Shown: one piece after another, positions 36,811-45,670 of the stretch
Position numbering within the stretch: the first letter of the stretch is position 1
Layout of the letters: each line of letters starts with the position of its first letter
Source of the DNA: JAFALK01 sp042701975
Lineage (GTDB): Bacteria > Pseudomonadota > Gammaproteobacteria > Burkholderiales > Burkholderiaceae_C
Direction of reading: 5' to 3'
DNA: 64,000 nt
Assembly: GCA_042701975.1 (NCBI GenBank)
Contig: CP170561.1
Coordinates: forward strand, 4,588,001 to 4,652,000
Notes under the pieces: model-generated
Databases searched by the model: none
What the model was told of the DNA's origin: nothing
Seen by the model: only the letters and a program-made list of their open reading frames with translations
Made by a program: the position numbers and the translations under genes

Positions 36811-38124
36811 TCAGTTGCCAGCAGCCATCAGCTCGTCAAACGGCAGGGCCTTGTCGGAGACCTTGGCCTTGCCCAGGACGAAGTCGGTCACGTTGTTCTC
36901 GATGACGACAGCTTCGACTTCGGCCATGCGCTCGCGGTCCGACAGGTACCAGCGCATCACTTCGGCCGGCTTCTCGTAGCTCTGCGACAGCTCTTCGATG
37001 TGCGCTTGCAGCTGCTCGGGCTTGGCTTGCAGGCTGTTGGTGCGGACCAGCTCGCCGACGACCAGGCCCAGGCGCACGCGCTTCTCGGCTTGCGGGGCGA
37101 AGATTTCGGCGGGGATCGGGGCCTTATCGGCATCCTTCACGCCACGCTTCTTCAGGTCCTCGCGGGCCGATTCGATCATGCGGTTGGTTTCGTTCTCGAT
37201 CAGAGCCTTGGGCACGTCGAGTTCGGCGACGCCGACCAGGGCGTCCATCACGGCACCCTTGTTGCGGGCCAGCACGCGGAACTTCACTTCGCGCTCGAGG
37301 TTCTTCTTGATGTCGGCGCGCAGGGCTTCCACCGTGCCGTCCTTGATGCCCAGGCTCTTGGCGAAGGCTTCGTTGACTTCCGGCAGGTGCTGGGCTTCCA
37401 CCTTCTTCAGCGTGACGAGGAAGTCGGCTTCCTTGCCGGCCACGTCTTGACCGTGATAGTCGGCCGGGAAGGCCAGCGGGAAGGTCTTGCTTTCGCCGGC
37501 CTTCATGCCGCGTACGGCCTGGTCGAACTGCTCGAGCATCTGGCCTTCGCCGATCAGGAACTGGAAGCCTTCGGCCTTGCCGCCCTGGAAGGGCTCGCCG
37601 TCGATCTTGCCTTCGAAGTCGATCGTCACGCGGTCGCCGGCGGCGGCGCCTTCAGCGGCTGCGCGCAGCTGGAAGGTGCGGCGCTGCTTGCGCAGGATCT
37701 CGACGGTCTTGTCGATGGCTTCTTCGGTCACGTCGGCGCTGACGCGCTCGACTTCGGCACCGGTCAGGTCACCGATCTTGACTTCCGGGTAGATCTCGAA
37801 GGTGGCGTCGAAGGCCATCGTGCCTTCGGCGGCTTCGTTCTTCTGCTCGATGCGCGGGGCACCAGCGACGCGCAGTTGCGCCTCAACGGCGGCGGCCGAG
37901 AAGGCCGAGCCCAGCTTGTCGTTCACGACTTCGTACTGCACCGAGTAGCCGTAGCGTTGGGCCACGACGCTCATCGGCACCTTGCCCGGACGGAAGCCGT
38001 CGGCCTTGACGGTGCGTGCCAGCTTCTTCAGGCGGGTTTCGACTTCGCTGTTGATGTCAGCGGCCGCCAGCGTGAGCGTGATGCGGCGTTCGAGCTTTTC
38101 GAGGGTTTCGACGGTAACGGCCAT
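36811..38124 (-). CDS. tig: Trigger factor
   Basis: Ribosome-associated chaperone and peptidyl-prolyl isomerase. The 437-residue product has the N-terminal ribosome-binding domain (ETLEKLERRITLTL; the signature loop FRPGKVPMSVV), the FKBP domain at about 150-240 (GDRVTIDFEGKIDGEPFQGG), and the C-terminal helical chaperone domain. It is first of the tig-clpP-clpX-lon cluster and begins 34 bases after a tRNA-Leu. Confidence 0.98.
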   Translation of the reverse strand: MAVTVETLEKLERRITLTLAAADINSEVETRLKKLARTVKADGFRPGKVPMSVVAQRYGYSVQYEVVNDKLGSAFSAAAVEAQLRVAGAPRIEQKNEAAEGTMAFDATFEIYPEVKIGDLTGAEVERVSADVTEEAIDKTVEILRKQRRTFQLRAAAEGAAAGDRVTIDFEGKIDGEPFQGGKAEGFQFLIGEGQMLEQFDQAVRGMKAGESKTFPLAFPADYHGQDVAGKEADFLVTLKKVEAQHLPEVNEAFAKSLGIKDGTVEALRADIKKNLEREVKFRVLARNKGAVMDALVGVAELDVPKALIENETNRMIESAREDLKKRGVKDADKAPIPAEIFAPQAEKRVRLGLVVGELVRTNSLQAKPEQLQAHIEELSQSYEKPAEVMRWYLSDRERMAEVEAVVIENNVTDFVLGKAKVSDKALPFDELMAAGN

Positions 38125-38158
38125 TTTCCAGACTCAATGAACAAAGAGAAGAGACTCG

Positions 38159-38245
38159 TGGTGCGCGGGGCCGGACTCGAACCGGCACGCTCTTGCGAGC
38201 GTCAGGACCTAAACCTGGTGCGTCTACCAATTTCGCCACCCGCGC
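38159..38245 (-). tRNA. tRNA-Leu (anticodon TAG)
   Basis: 87 bases including CCA: acceptor GCGCGGG pairing with CCCGCGC, long variable arm, anticodon loop TTTAGGT with TAG, decoding CUA/CUG-type codons. Located just upstream of tig, a common position. Confidence 0.96.
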
Positions 38246-38334
38246 GGCTTGCCCGGGTGCAGCTGGGCTAGCCCGCACCCGATGGTATTTATGCGAACCG
38301 GAGATTGTAGCCCGCTGAAACGTGCGATCCGCCA

Positions 38335-38354
38335 CCCTGGGGCAAGCCCCAGGG
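38335..38354. terminator. GC-rich hairpin downstream of the RND transporter gene
   Basis: Perfect CCCTGGGG / CCCCAGGG stem closed by CAAG, 43 bases beyond the transporter stop codon. No T-run follows, so it could be a Rho-type or partial terminator. Confidence 0.45.
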
Positions 38355-38396
38355 AAAGCCGCTCAAATGCGGGATCGCGCGCGGATCAGATCGCGC

Positions 38397-41300
38397 TCAG
38401 GCCTTGGGCTTCTTCACCCGGAACCAGGCCGCATACATCGCTGGCAGCGCCAGCAGCGTAAGCGCCGTGGCCACGATCAGGCCGCCCATGATGGCCACGG
38501 CCATCGGGCCCCAGAAGCCGCTGCGCGACAGCGGAATCATCGCCATCACGGCCGCAGCGGCGGTCAACACAATGGGGCGGAAACGCCGCACGGCGGACTC
38601 GACGATGGCGGTCCACGTCGGCACGCCATGGGCACGGTCTTGCTCGATCTGGTCGATCAGGATGACCGAGTTCCGCTGGATCATGCCCATCAGGGCCACC
38701 ACGCCCAGCAGGGCCACGAAGCCGAAGGGGCGGCCCGAAACCAGCAGCGCCATCGCCACACCCGCGATGCCCAGCGGGCCGGTCAGGAAGACCAGCATGG
38801 CGCGCGAGAAGCTCTGCAGCTGCAGCATCAACAGCGTGAAGGTGATGAACAGCATCACCGGCACGCCCGCGAAGATCGCGCCCTGGCCCTTGGTGCTTTC
38901 CTCGACCGCACCGGCGATCTGGATCGAATAGCCCGGCGGCATCTGCTTCTGCAGCGCTTCCATCTTGGGCCAGAGTTCGGCCGTGACCGTGGCGCCCTGC
39001 AGGCCTTCGGCCACGTCGCCCTGCACCGTCACGGCATAGCTGCGGCCTTCGCGCCAGAGCACGCCCGGCTCCCAGCCGAAGTTGACCTTGGCGATCTGTG
39101 TCAGCGGAATCGCGCGCCCGGTACCGGTGGGCACGTAGGCATTGGCAATGTCGGTGATGACCTGGCGCTCTTCCAGCGGCTGGCGCAACACGATGTTGAT
39201 GAGGCGATCTTCCTCGCGGTACTGGCCGACGATGCTGCCTGACAGCAGCGTTTGCGCCGAGCGCGCCAGGCTCTGGCTCGTGACGCCGAGCGCGCGCGCC
39301 TTGTCCTGATCGACCTCCAGCTTGAGCGCCTTGATCGGCTCGTTCCAGTTGTCGTTCACGCCGCGCATGTTCGGGCTGGCGGCCAGAATGGCCTTGGCCT
39401 TGTCGGCCCAGGCGCGCACCTCTTCCACCTTTTCGCCGACGACGCGGAACTGCACCGGATACGGCACCGGCGGTCCGTTGGGCAGCAGCTTGACGCGGCC
39501 ACGGATCTCGGGGAACTCATTGGCCAGCAGCGTGGGCAGGCGCTTGCGCAGCGCCTCGCGCGTCTCCAGGTCCTTGGGCAACAGGATGATCTGGCTGACG
39601 TTGGGCTGGGCAAAGATGTTGTCCAGCGGCAGGTAGAAGCGCGGCACGCCCTCGCCCACCCAGGACGTCACCGACACCATGCCGGGCTCCTTGGCGATGC
39701 GCTTCTCGAAGCGCTCCGTCACGGCCTTGCTCTGCGCGATCGTCGAACCCTCGGGCAGCCAGAGGTCGACGAGGATCTCGGGCCGGCTCGAATCCGGGAA
39801 GAACTGCTGCTGCACCAGCTTCATGCCGGCCGTGCCGGCGACGAAGAGCAAGACCATCATCACGATGGTCTTCCAGCGGTGCTCCACGCACCAGTTCACG
39901 ATCTTGCGGAAGCGGTTGTAGAACGGCGTGTCGAAGAGCTCGTGCGCTTCGCCGCTGTGGGCCGGCTTGGTCTTGAGCAGCAACGCGCCGAGATACGGCA
40001 CGAAGTAGATGGACACCAGCCACGAGATCAGCAGCGCCGCCACCGTGACGGCAAAGATGGCAAAGGTGTATTCGCCCGTCATCGAGCGCGCCAGGCCGAT
40101 CGGCAGGAAGCCCACCGCCGTGATCAGCGTGCCCGTCAGCATCGGCATGGCGGTGATGTCGTAGGCGAAGGTGGCGGCACGCATCTTGTCGTAGCCCTCC
40201 TCCAGCTTGCGCACCATCATCTCCACCGCAATGATGGCGTCGTCCACCAGCAGCCCGAGCGCCACGATCAGCGCACCGAGCGAAATCTTGTGCAGGCCGA
40301 CGCCCCAATAGAACATCACCACGAAGGTGATGGCCAGCACCAGCGGGATCGTGATGGCCACGACCATGCCGGGCCAGATGTCCACGCGCAGCGGCCGCGT
40401 GTGCAGACCCAGCGAGAGGAAGCTCACTGCCAGCACGATCACCACGGCCTCGACCAGCACGTGCACGAACTCACCCACCGACTTGGTCACCGCCGTCGGC
40501 TGGTCCTGCACCTGCGCCATTTCGATGCCGGCAGGCAGGCTGGCGCGGATCTCGTCGGCGCCCTTCTTCAGCGCCTTGCCCATGGCGATGATGTCGCCGC
40601 CCTTGGCCATGGACACGCCGATGGCGATCACGTCCTTGCCCTGGTAGCGCACCATGGTCGTGGGCGGATCCACATAGCCGCGGCGCACCTCGGCGATGTC
40701 GCCGAGCTTCAGGCTGCTGGCCTGGCCGTTGGCCGGGTTGATGCCGCGGATCGGGAAGACACGCAGCTCTTCCACCGAATTGAACTGGCCCTGCACACGC
40801 ACCTGCAGATTGCCGGTGCCGGCGTCCAGCAGGCCCGCGCCTTCCACGGCGTTCTGCGCGCCCAGCTGGTTGATGACCTGGTTGAAGTCCAGGCCCAGCG
40901 CGGCGAGGCGCTTCTGCGAGATCTCGATGTTGATCTGCTCGGCCTGCACGCCGAAGAGCTCTACCTTGGCCACATCGTTGACCTTCAGCAGCCGCGAGCG
41001 CACGCGCTCGGCCCATTGGCGCAGTTCCTCGCGCGAGAAGCCGTCGGCCGACAACGCGTAGATGGACCCGTAGACATCGCCGAAGTCGTCGTTGAAGAAC
41101 GGCCCGTACACGCCTTGCGGCAGCGTGGCCTTCATGTCATTGACGCGCTTGCGCACCTGGTACCAGATGTTCTGGACCTCGGTGGGCGGCGTCTGATCCT
41201 TGACCTGGAAGAGCGTCACCGACACGCCGGGCTTGGTGTACGAGCGGATCTTGTCGGCGTACGGCGCCTCCTGCAACGTGCGCTCGATCTTGTCGGTCAC

Positions 41301-41522
41301 TTGCTCGGCCATCTGCTGCGCGGTGGCGCCAGGCCACGCGGCCTGCACGACCATCAGGCGGAAGGTGAAGGGCGGATCCTCGTCCTGACCGAGCTGGAAA
41401 TAGGCTGCGAAGCCCATCACCATGAACACCACCATCAGGTAGCGGGTCAGGGCCGGATGTTCCAGCGCCCAGCGCGAGACGTTGAAGCGACCGGGCTTGT
41501 CGGTCGGCTGCGGTGCACTCAT
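38397..41522 (-). CDS. RND efflux transporter permease subunit
   Basis: Inner-membrane proton-driven pump of the AcrB/ACR_tran superfamily, 1041 residues. It has the usual two halves of six membrane segments each and two large periplasmic loops. Key sites are GLLVDDAIIAVEMMVRKLEEG after TM4, where the proton-relay aspartates sit, and ALMGMIQRNSVILIDQI in the second half. The unusual N-terminus (RFNVSRWALEHPALTRYLMVV) resembles the MexB-distant TriC/VexF-like group rather than AcrB proper, so the substrates are uncertain. Its ATG is 10 bases after the adaptor gene. No outer-membrane channel gene is nearby. Confidence 0.93.
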   Translation of the reverse strand: MSAPQPTDKPGRFNVSRWALEHPALTRYLMVVFMVMGFAAYFQLGQDEDPPFTFRLMVVQAAWPGATAQQMAEQVTDKIERTLQEAPYADKIRSYTKPGVSVTLFQVKDQTPPTEVQNIWYQVRKRVNDMKATLPQGVYGPFFNDDFGDVYGSIYALSADGFSREELRQWAERVRSRLLKVNDVAKVELFGVQAEQINIEISQKRLAALGLDFNQVINQLGAQNAVEGAGLLDAGTGNLQVRVQGQFNSVEELRVFPIRGINPANGQASSLKLGDIAEVRRGYVDPPTTMVRYQGKDVIAIGVSMAKGGDIIAMGKALKKGADEIRASLPAGIEMAQVQDQPTAVTKSVGEFVHVLVEAVVIVLAVSFLSLGLHTRPLRVDIWPGMVVAITIPLVLAITFVVMFYWGVGLHKISLGALIVALGLLVDDAIIAVEMMVRKLEEGYDKMRAATFAYDITAMPMLTGTLITAVGFLPIGLARSMTGEYTFAIFAVTVAALLISWLVSIYFVPYLGALLLKTKPAHSGEAHELFDTPFYNRFRKIVNWCVEHRWKTIVMMVLLFVAGTAGMKLVQQQFFPDSSRPEILVDLWLPEGSTIAQSKAVTERFEKRIAKEPGMVSVTSWVGEGVPRFYLPLDNIFAQPNVSQIILLPKDLETREALRKRLPTLLANEFPEIRGRVKLLPNGPPVPYPVQFRVVGEKVEEVRAWADKAKAILAASPNMRGVNDNWNEPIKALKLEVDQDKARALGVTSQSLARSAQTLLSGSIVGQYREEDRLINIVLRQPLEERQVITDIANAYVPTGTGRAIPLTQIAKVNFGWEPGVLWREGRSYAVTVQGDVAEGLQGATVTAELWPKMEALQKQMPPGYSIQIAGAVEESTKGQGAIFAGVPVMLFITFTLLMLQLQSFSRAMLVFLTGPLGIAGVAMALLVSGRPFGFVALLGVVALMGMIQRNSVILIDQIEQDRAHGVPTWTAIVESAVRRFRPIVLTAAAAVMAMIPLSRSGFWGPMAVAIMGGLIVATALTLLALPAMYAAWFRVKKPKA

Positions 41523-41532
41523 GCGTCAGTCC

Positions 41533-42684
41533 TCAGGACTTGCTGGCCGCGGCGGCCGGGGTGGTCGGGGCATTGGGGGGGGCGCCGCCCATCTGGTAGC
41601 GCTTGACCGTCTGGCCCGGCGTCAGCACATGCACGCCAGCCACCACCACTTCCAGCCCCGGCTTGAGGCCAGAGGAGATCACCACATCGTTGCCGTCGGC
41701 CGTGCTCACCGTCACTGGCTGGGCCTTCACCTTCATCGAGCTCGGATCGAGCACCCACACGGACGTCGTGCCCTGCGACTGCATCACCGCCGCCAACGGC
41801 AGCTTGATCACCTGCTCGGCCTTGGGCATCGTCAGCAGCACGGTGGCCGTCTGGCCCAGCTTGATGTCGCTGCTGCCGGCATCGGCCTTGAAGAGGAAGG
41901 TGCGTGTGACCGGGTCGGCCGCCGCGGAGACTTCCCGCAAGCTAACGACACGTTCAGGCTGACCTTCGCCCCAGATTTTCATCTTCAGCGCGCCCTGCAC
42001 GCTCGCGGCGGCACGCACGCGCGCCACCTGGTCTTCGGGCACCGAGAACACCAGATCACGCGGGCCGTCCTGCGCCACGTTGATGATCGGCGTGCCTGCC
42101 GCCACCACCGTGCCCGGGTCCACGTTCACCGCGGTCACCACGCCCGACACATCAGACACCAGCGCGGCATAGCCGGCCTGGTTTGACTGCGCATTGGCCT
42201 GGGCCCGTGCCTGGTCGAGCTGCGCCTGCGCGGCCTTGAAGCCATTCTCGCGGCGCTCCAGTTCGGCAGCGCTGATGAAGCCCTGCTCACGCAATTCGAT
42301 GAAGCGCTTGTAGTCGTTGCCGAGCTGGTCGCGATTGACGCGCGCAGCCTGCATGGCGGCCTTGGCGGCCTCCTGCGCCAGCACGAGGTCCTGCGCATCC
42401 AGGCTCGCCAGCGACTGACCGGCGTGCACCTTGTCGCCAAGGTTCACCTTGCGCGACAGCAGCTTGCCGCCGACGCGAAAGCCCAGCCGCGACTCGTTGC
42501 GCGCGCGGACCTCGCCGGCGTACTCCAGCGTCATGCCGGCATCGCCGGCGGCGATCACCTGCGTGCGCACGGCGCGCACGGGCTCCGGGGCATCCGCGGG
42601 CTTGCCGCAGGCTGCGAGCAGGACGGCCGAGAAAACCGAAAGGAACACCAGCCCGGACTTTGCGGGCTTTGTCATTGTGGGCAT
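41533..42684 (-). CDS. RND efflux periplasmic adaptor (membrane fusion protein)
   Basis: Lipoprotein adaptor of 383 residues bridging the RND pump and an outer-membrane channel. It starts MPTMTKPAKSGLVFLSVFSA with lipobox LAAC soon after. A barrel-sandwich/lipoyl hybrid (VRARNESRLGFRVGGKLLSRKVNLGDKVHAGQ), an alpha-hairpin with Gln/Ala heptads (about 100-165), and beta-barrel domains follow. An in-frame extension upstream of 42684 would run through the promoter and hpnC and is rejected; a second ATG at 42675 is possible. It lies 17 bases downstream of a TetR-type palindrome. Confidence 0.92.
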   Translation of the reverse strand: MPTMTKPAKSGLVFLSVFSAVLLAACGKPADAPEPVRAVRTQVIAAGDAGMTLEYAGEVRARNESRLGFRVGGKLLSRKVNLGDKVHAGQSLASLDAQDLVLAQEAAKAAMQAARVNRDQLGNDYKRFIELREQGFISAAELERRENGFKAAQAQLDQARAQANAQSNQAGYAALVSDVSGVVTAVNVDPGTVVAAGTPIINVAQDGPRDLVFSVPEDQVARVRAAASVQGALKMKIWGEGQPERVVSLREVSAAADPVTRTFLFKADAGSSDIKLGQTATVLLTMPKAEQVIKLPLAAVMQSQGTTSVWVLDPSSMKVKAQPVTVSTADGNDVVISSGLKPGLEVVVAGVHVLTPGQTVKRYQMGGAPPNAPTTPAAAASKS

Positions 42685-42700
42685 GAAGACCTCGATCAGA

Positions 42701-42724
42701 ATTACTGACTTGCCGGTCAGTAAT
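42701..42724. promoter_or_regulatory. TetR-type operator palindrome between the efflux and hpnC genes
   Basis: Perfect inverted repeat ATTACTGAC (42701-42709) and GTCAGTAAT (42716-42724) with a 6-base spacer. TTACTGAC...GTCAGTAA is a recurring form of operators bound by TetR/AcrR repressors of RND pumps. It is 17 bases upstream of the adaptor ATG and 39 upstream of the hpnC ATG, so a repressor bound here could affect both divergent transcripts. No TetR gene is in the window. Confidence 0.75.
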
Positions 42725-42762
42725 GTAGTCAATCGCCGTCGGGCGTGTAAAGAGCCACGAGA

Positions 42763-43608
42763 ATGCCGGCCGTGAGCATAGACCACTACGAGAACTTTCC
42801 GGTCGCCTCCCTGCTGTGTCCGCCGGGGCTTCGGCCGGCCGTGACGGCGATCTACCACTTCGCCCGCACCGCCGACGATCTGGCCGATGAGGGCGATGCG
42901 ACCGTTGCCGAACGGCAGGCCGATCTGCGGGCGTACAGGCAGGATCTGCGTGCCGTCGAGGGAGGGCGCTATGCCTCGGCGGCCGCGTCCGGACGCTGGA
43001 GTCGCGTCTTCGAACCGCTGGCCCGCGCCATCCAGGCGCACCAGTTGCCCACGCCGCTGCTGCACGCCCTGCTCGACGCCTTCGAGCAGGACCTGGTCCA
43101 AACGGCCTATGCCGACCGCGTTGAACTGTTGCGTTATTGCGAGCGCTCGGCCAACCCGGTCGGCCGACTGCTCCTGCATCTGTACGGGATCAGCGATGCT
43201 GAATCGCTGCGCCAGTCCGACGCCATTTGCTCCGCCCTGCAGCTGATCAACTTCTGGCAGGACATGAGTCGCGACCATCCACGAGGCCGGGTCTATGCCC
43301 CGAACGCCGATTTCGAGCGTCATGGTCTGGACCGCGCGCAACTGTTGGCCTGCCACGACAGCCCGGCCGCCCGCGAGCTGATTTGCGAGCTGGTGGACTG
43401 GTCGGAAGGCCTGATGCTTTCCGGCGCGCCGCTGGCCCGGCGCATCCCGGGCCGTGCCGGCTGGGAATTGCGCTTCGTCGTCCAAGGTGGACTGCGCATT
43501 CTTGAGAGAATCCGCGCCATGCAATTTGCGACCTTGACCCAGCGCCCTGCCCTGACGGCCTTCGATGCCCCGATCCTCGCTTGGCGCGCGCTGGGGATGA
43601 AGGCATGA
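42763..43608 (+). CDS. hpnC: Squalene synthase HpnC (presqualene-diphosphate-consuming)
   Basis: First gene of the three-enzyme bacterial squalene route (HpnD makes presqualene diphosphate, HpnC makes hydroxysqualene, HpnE reduces it to squalene). The 281-residue trans-prenyltransferase fold has the first Asp-rich motif as FARTADDLADEGD near residue 35 and the second as NFWQDMSRDHPRGRVY near 165. Ends ...RALGMKA and overlaps hpnD by 4 bases (ATGA). Divergent from the efflux operon. Confidence 0.93.
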   Translation: MPAVSIDHYENFPVASLLCPPGLRPAVTAIYHFARTADDLADEGDATVAERQADLRAYRQDLRAVEGGRYASAAASGRWSRVFEPLARAIQAHQLPTPLLHALLDAFEQDLVQTAYADRVELLRYCERSANPVGRLLLHLYGISDAESLRQSDAICSALQLINFWQDMSRDHPRGRVYAPNADFERHGLDRAQLLACHDSPAARELICELVDWSEGLMLSGAPLARRIPGRAGWELRFVVQGGLRILERIRAMQFATLTQRPALTAFDAPILAWRALGMKA

Positions 43609-44453
43609 CCCCCGAGCAATACGTCGAGGACAAGGCGGCCAAGAGCGGCTCCAGCTTCTATTACGCGTTCAAGTTCCTGCCGCCCGAGCGCCGCGCGGCG
43701 ATCACGGCCTTCTATGCCTTCTGCCGCGAAGTGGACGACGTGGTGGACGAGGTGCAGGACCCGACCGTGGCTGCGACCAAGCTCGCCTGGTGGCGCAAGG
43801 AAGTGGCGCTGGCGTATTCAGGCGGCTCGCAACATCCGGTGATGCGTGCGCTGATGCCGCACGCGCCGCTGTACGACATCCGCGCCGAGCATCTCCACGC
43901 CGTGATCGACGGCTGCGAGATGGACCTCACGCAGACCCGCTACCTCGACTACGCTGGTTTGCAGCGTTACTGCCATCTGGTGGCTGGCGTCGTGGGCGAA
44001 GTGGCCTGCAACATCTTCGGCCGCACGCAGGACGCGACCGTCGCCTATGCCCACAAGCTGGGCCTGGCGCTGCAGCTGACCAACATCATCCGTGACGTGG
44101 GCGACGACGCGCGCCGCGGCCGCATCTACCTGCCGGTTTCGGAGCTGCAGCAGTTCGACGTCAAGGCGCACGAGCTGCTCAAGCGTGATCCGCCCTGGGG
44201 CTACAGCGAGCGCTTCACGGCGCTGATGAAGTTCCAGGCCGCGCGCGCCCAAGCCGCCTATGACGAGGCCCTGGCTCTGCTGCCCGCGGCCGACCGCCGC
44301 GCACAGAAGCCCGGCCTGATGATGGCCAACATTTACCGCGCCTTGCTGCGCGAGATCGAGGCCGAGAACTTTCAGGTGCTGCAGCAACGCATCTCGCTCA
44401 CGCCGATCCGAAAGCTCTGGATCGCGATGCTTACGAACTGGCGAGGCAAGTGA
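43605..44453 (+). CDS. hpnD: Presqualene diphosphate synthase HpnD
   Basis: Condenses two farnesyl diphosphates to presqualene diphosphate. 282 residues from MTPEQYVEDKAAKSGSSFYY at 43605. Motifs: FYAFCREVDDVVDEVQD near residue 38 and LTNIIRDVGDDARRGRIYLP near 160. An in-frame codon at 43581 would add eight residues inside hpnC; the ATGA overlap at 43605 is the expected coupled start. It overlaps hpnE by 4 bases. Confidence 0.95.
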   Translation: MTPEQYVEDKAAKSGSSFYYAFKFLPPERRAAITAFYAFCREVDDVVDEVQDPTVAATKLAWWRKEVALAYSGGSQHPVMRALMPHAPLYDIRAEHLHAVIDGCEMDLTQTRYLDYAGLQRYCHLVAGVVGEVACNIFGRTQDATVAYAHKLGLALQLTNIIRDVGDDARRGRIYLPVSELQQFDVKAHELLKRDPPWGYSERFTALMKFQAARAQAAYDEALALLPAADRRAQKPGLMMANIYRALLREIEAENFQVLQQRISLTPIRKLWIAMLTNWRGK

Positions 44454-45670
44454 AGGTTGCCGTCGTCGGCGGTGGATGGGCCGGGCTCGCTGCGGCGATC
44501 CAGGCCACCGATGCCGGCCACAGCGTTGACCTCTTCGAAATGGCGCCTCGCCTCGGGGGCCGGGCCCGCAGTCTCGACGATGGCCTGGACAGCGGCCAGC
44601 ACATCCTGATCGGCGCCTACAGCGCTTCGCTCGCCTTGATGCGTCGCGTAGGTGCCGATCCGGACGCGCTGCTGATGCGCCTGCCGCTGCAGTTGCGCGG
44701 GCCACAGGATCGCGGACTGAACCTGCCGGCCGGCTCGCCCTTGATCGCCTTCGCACGCGGTGTGCTTGAGCATCCGCGCTGGCCGCTGGGCGCGCGCGTT
44801 GCACTGCTCGTGCAGGCGACGCGCTGGCTGCTCGGCGGCTTTCGCTGCGGGCCCGAGCTCAACGTCGGCCAGCTCTGTGAACGATTGCCGCAGCCGATTC
44901 TTGAAGACCTGATCGAGCCCCTGTGCGTGGCCGCACTCAACACGCCGATGCGCGAAGCCAGCGCCACCGTCTTCCTGCGCGTGCTGCACGATGCGCTCTT
45001 CAGCGGCCCCGGCAGCGCCGACCTGCTGCTGCCGCGTGCGCCCTTGGCGGAGCTGCTCGCGCATCCGGCTGAAAGCTGGCTGCGCGACAAGGGCGCAACG
45101 CTGCACATCGGCCGTCGCGTTCAATCGCACGATGAGCTGGCCGACTTCGATCACATCATCCTCGCCACACCGAGCCTCGAAGCCGCGCGTCTGGCCGAGC
45201 CGCTCAACGCCGGCTGGGCTGAACAAGCGCGCGGGCTGCGCTTCGAGCCGATTTCCACGGCTTACGTCATCAACGAAAACGCACGCCTGCCTGCGCCGAT
45301 GCTGATGCTTCGCGAGGGCCCGGCGCAATTCGTGTTCGATCTCGGCCAGCTTGGTCATCGGCCACAAACCTTCGCCTTCTCGATCAGTGCCGCAGCGCCC
45401 TGGGTCGAGCGCGGATTGGAAGCGACGGGTGAAGCCGTTCTCGAACAAGCGCGCAGGCAACTCGGCTGGACATCGGCTCGCATCCTGCGCGTGCTGACCG
45501 AAAAGCGCGCCACCTTCGCCTGCACGCCGAGTCTGCCCCGGCCGCCGGTGCGGATCACCGATCGCATCTCGGCCGCTGGCGACTACATCGAGGGCCCCTA
45601 CCCCGCCACGCTTGAAGGCGCGCTGCGCTCGGCCGGTGCCGCTGTGGCCTGCATCGCAGCGGAGCGATAG
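44450..45670 (+). CDS. hpnE: Hydroxysqualene dehydroxylase HpnE
   Basis: FAD-dependent enzyme that converts hydroxysqualene to squalene. The 406-residue product begins with the Rossmann motif VAVVGGGWAGLAAAIQATDAG followed by LGGRARSLDDGLDSGQHILIGAY, typical of the family, and ends with GDYIEGPYPATLEGALRSAG, the last FAD contact. It uses a GTG start in a GTGA overlap with hpnD. Its 3' end overlaps the opposing AraC gene by 73 bases. No squalene-hopene cyclase (shc) follows. Confidence 0.93.
   Translation: MKVAVVGGGWAGLAAAIQATDAGHSVDLFEMAPRLGGRARSLDDGLDSGQHILIGAYSASLALMRRVGADPDALLMRLPLQLRGPQDRGLNLPAGSPLIAFARGVLEHPRWPLGARVALLVQATRWLLGGFRCGPELNVGQLCERLPQPILEDLIEPLCVAALNTPMREASATVFLRVLHDALFSGPGSADLLLPRAPLAELLAHPAESWLRDKGATLHIGRRVQSHDELADFDHIILATPSLEAARLAEPLNAGWAEQARGLRFEPISTAYVINENARLPAPMLMLREGPAQFVFDLGQLGHRPQTFAFSISAAAPWVERGLEATGEAVLEQARRQLGWTSARILRVLTEKRATFACTPSLPRPPVRITDRISAAGDYIEGPYPATLEGALRSAGAAVACIAAER

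Noticed and set aside
38335..38354. Hairpin CCCTGGGG/CCCCAGGG considered as a mobile repeat (REP/MITE-like)
   Set aside because: Only one copy was noticed in the window and it sits exactly at an operon end, so it is better read as a transcription or mRNA 3'-end structure.
42685..43524. Extension of the RND adaptor to 663 codons
   Set aside because: The added N-terminus would lie antisense to hpnC and the promoter region. The ATG at 42684 gives a correct lipoprotein signal peptide.
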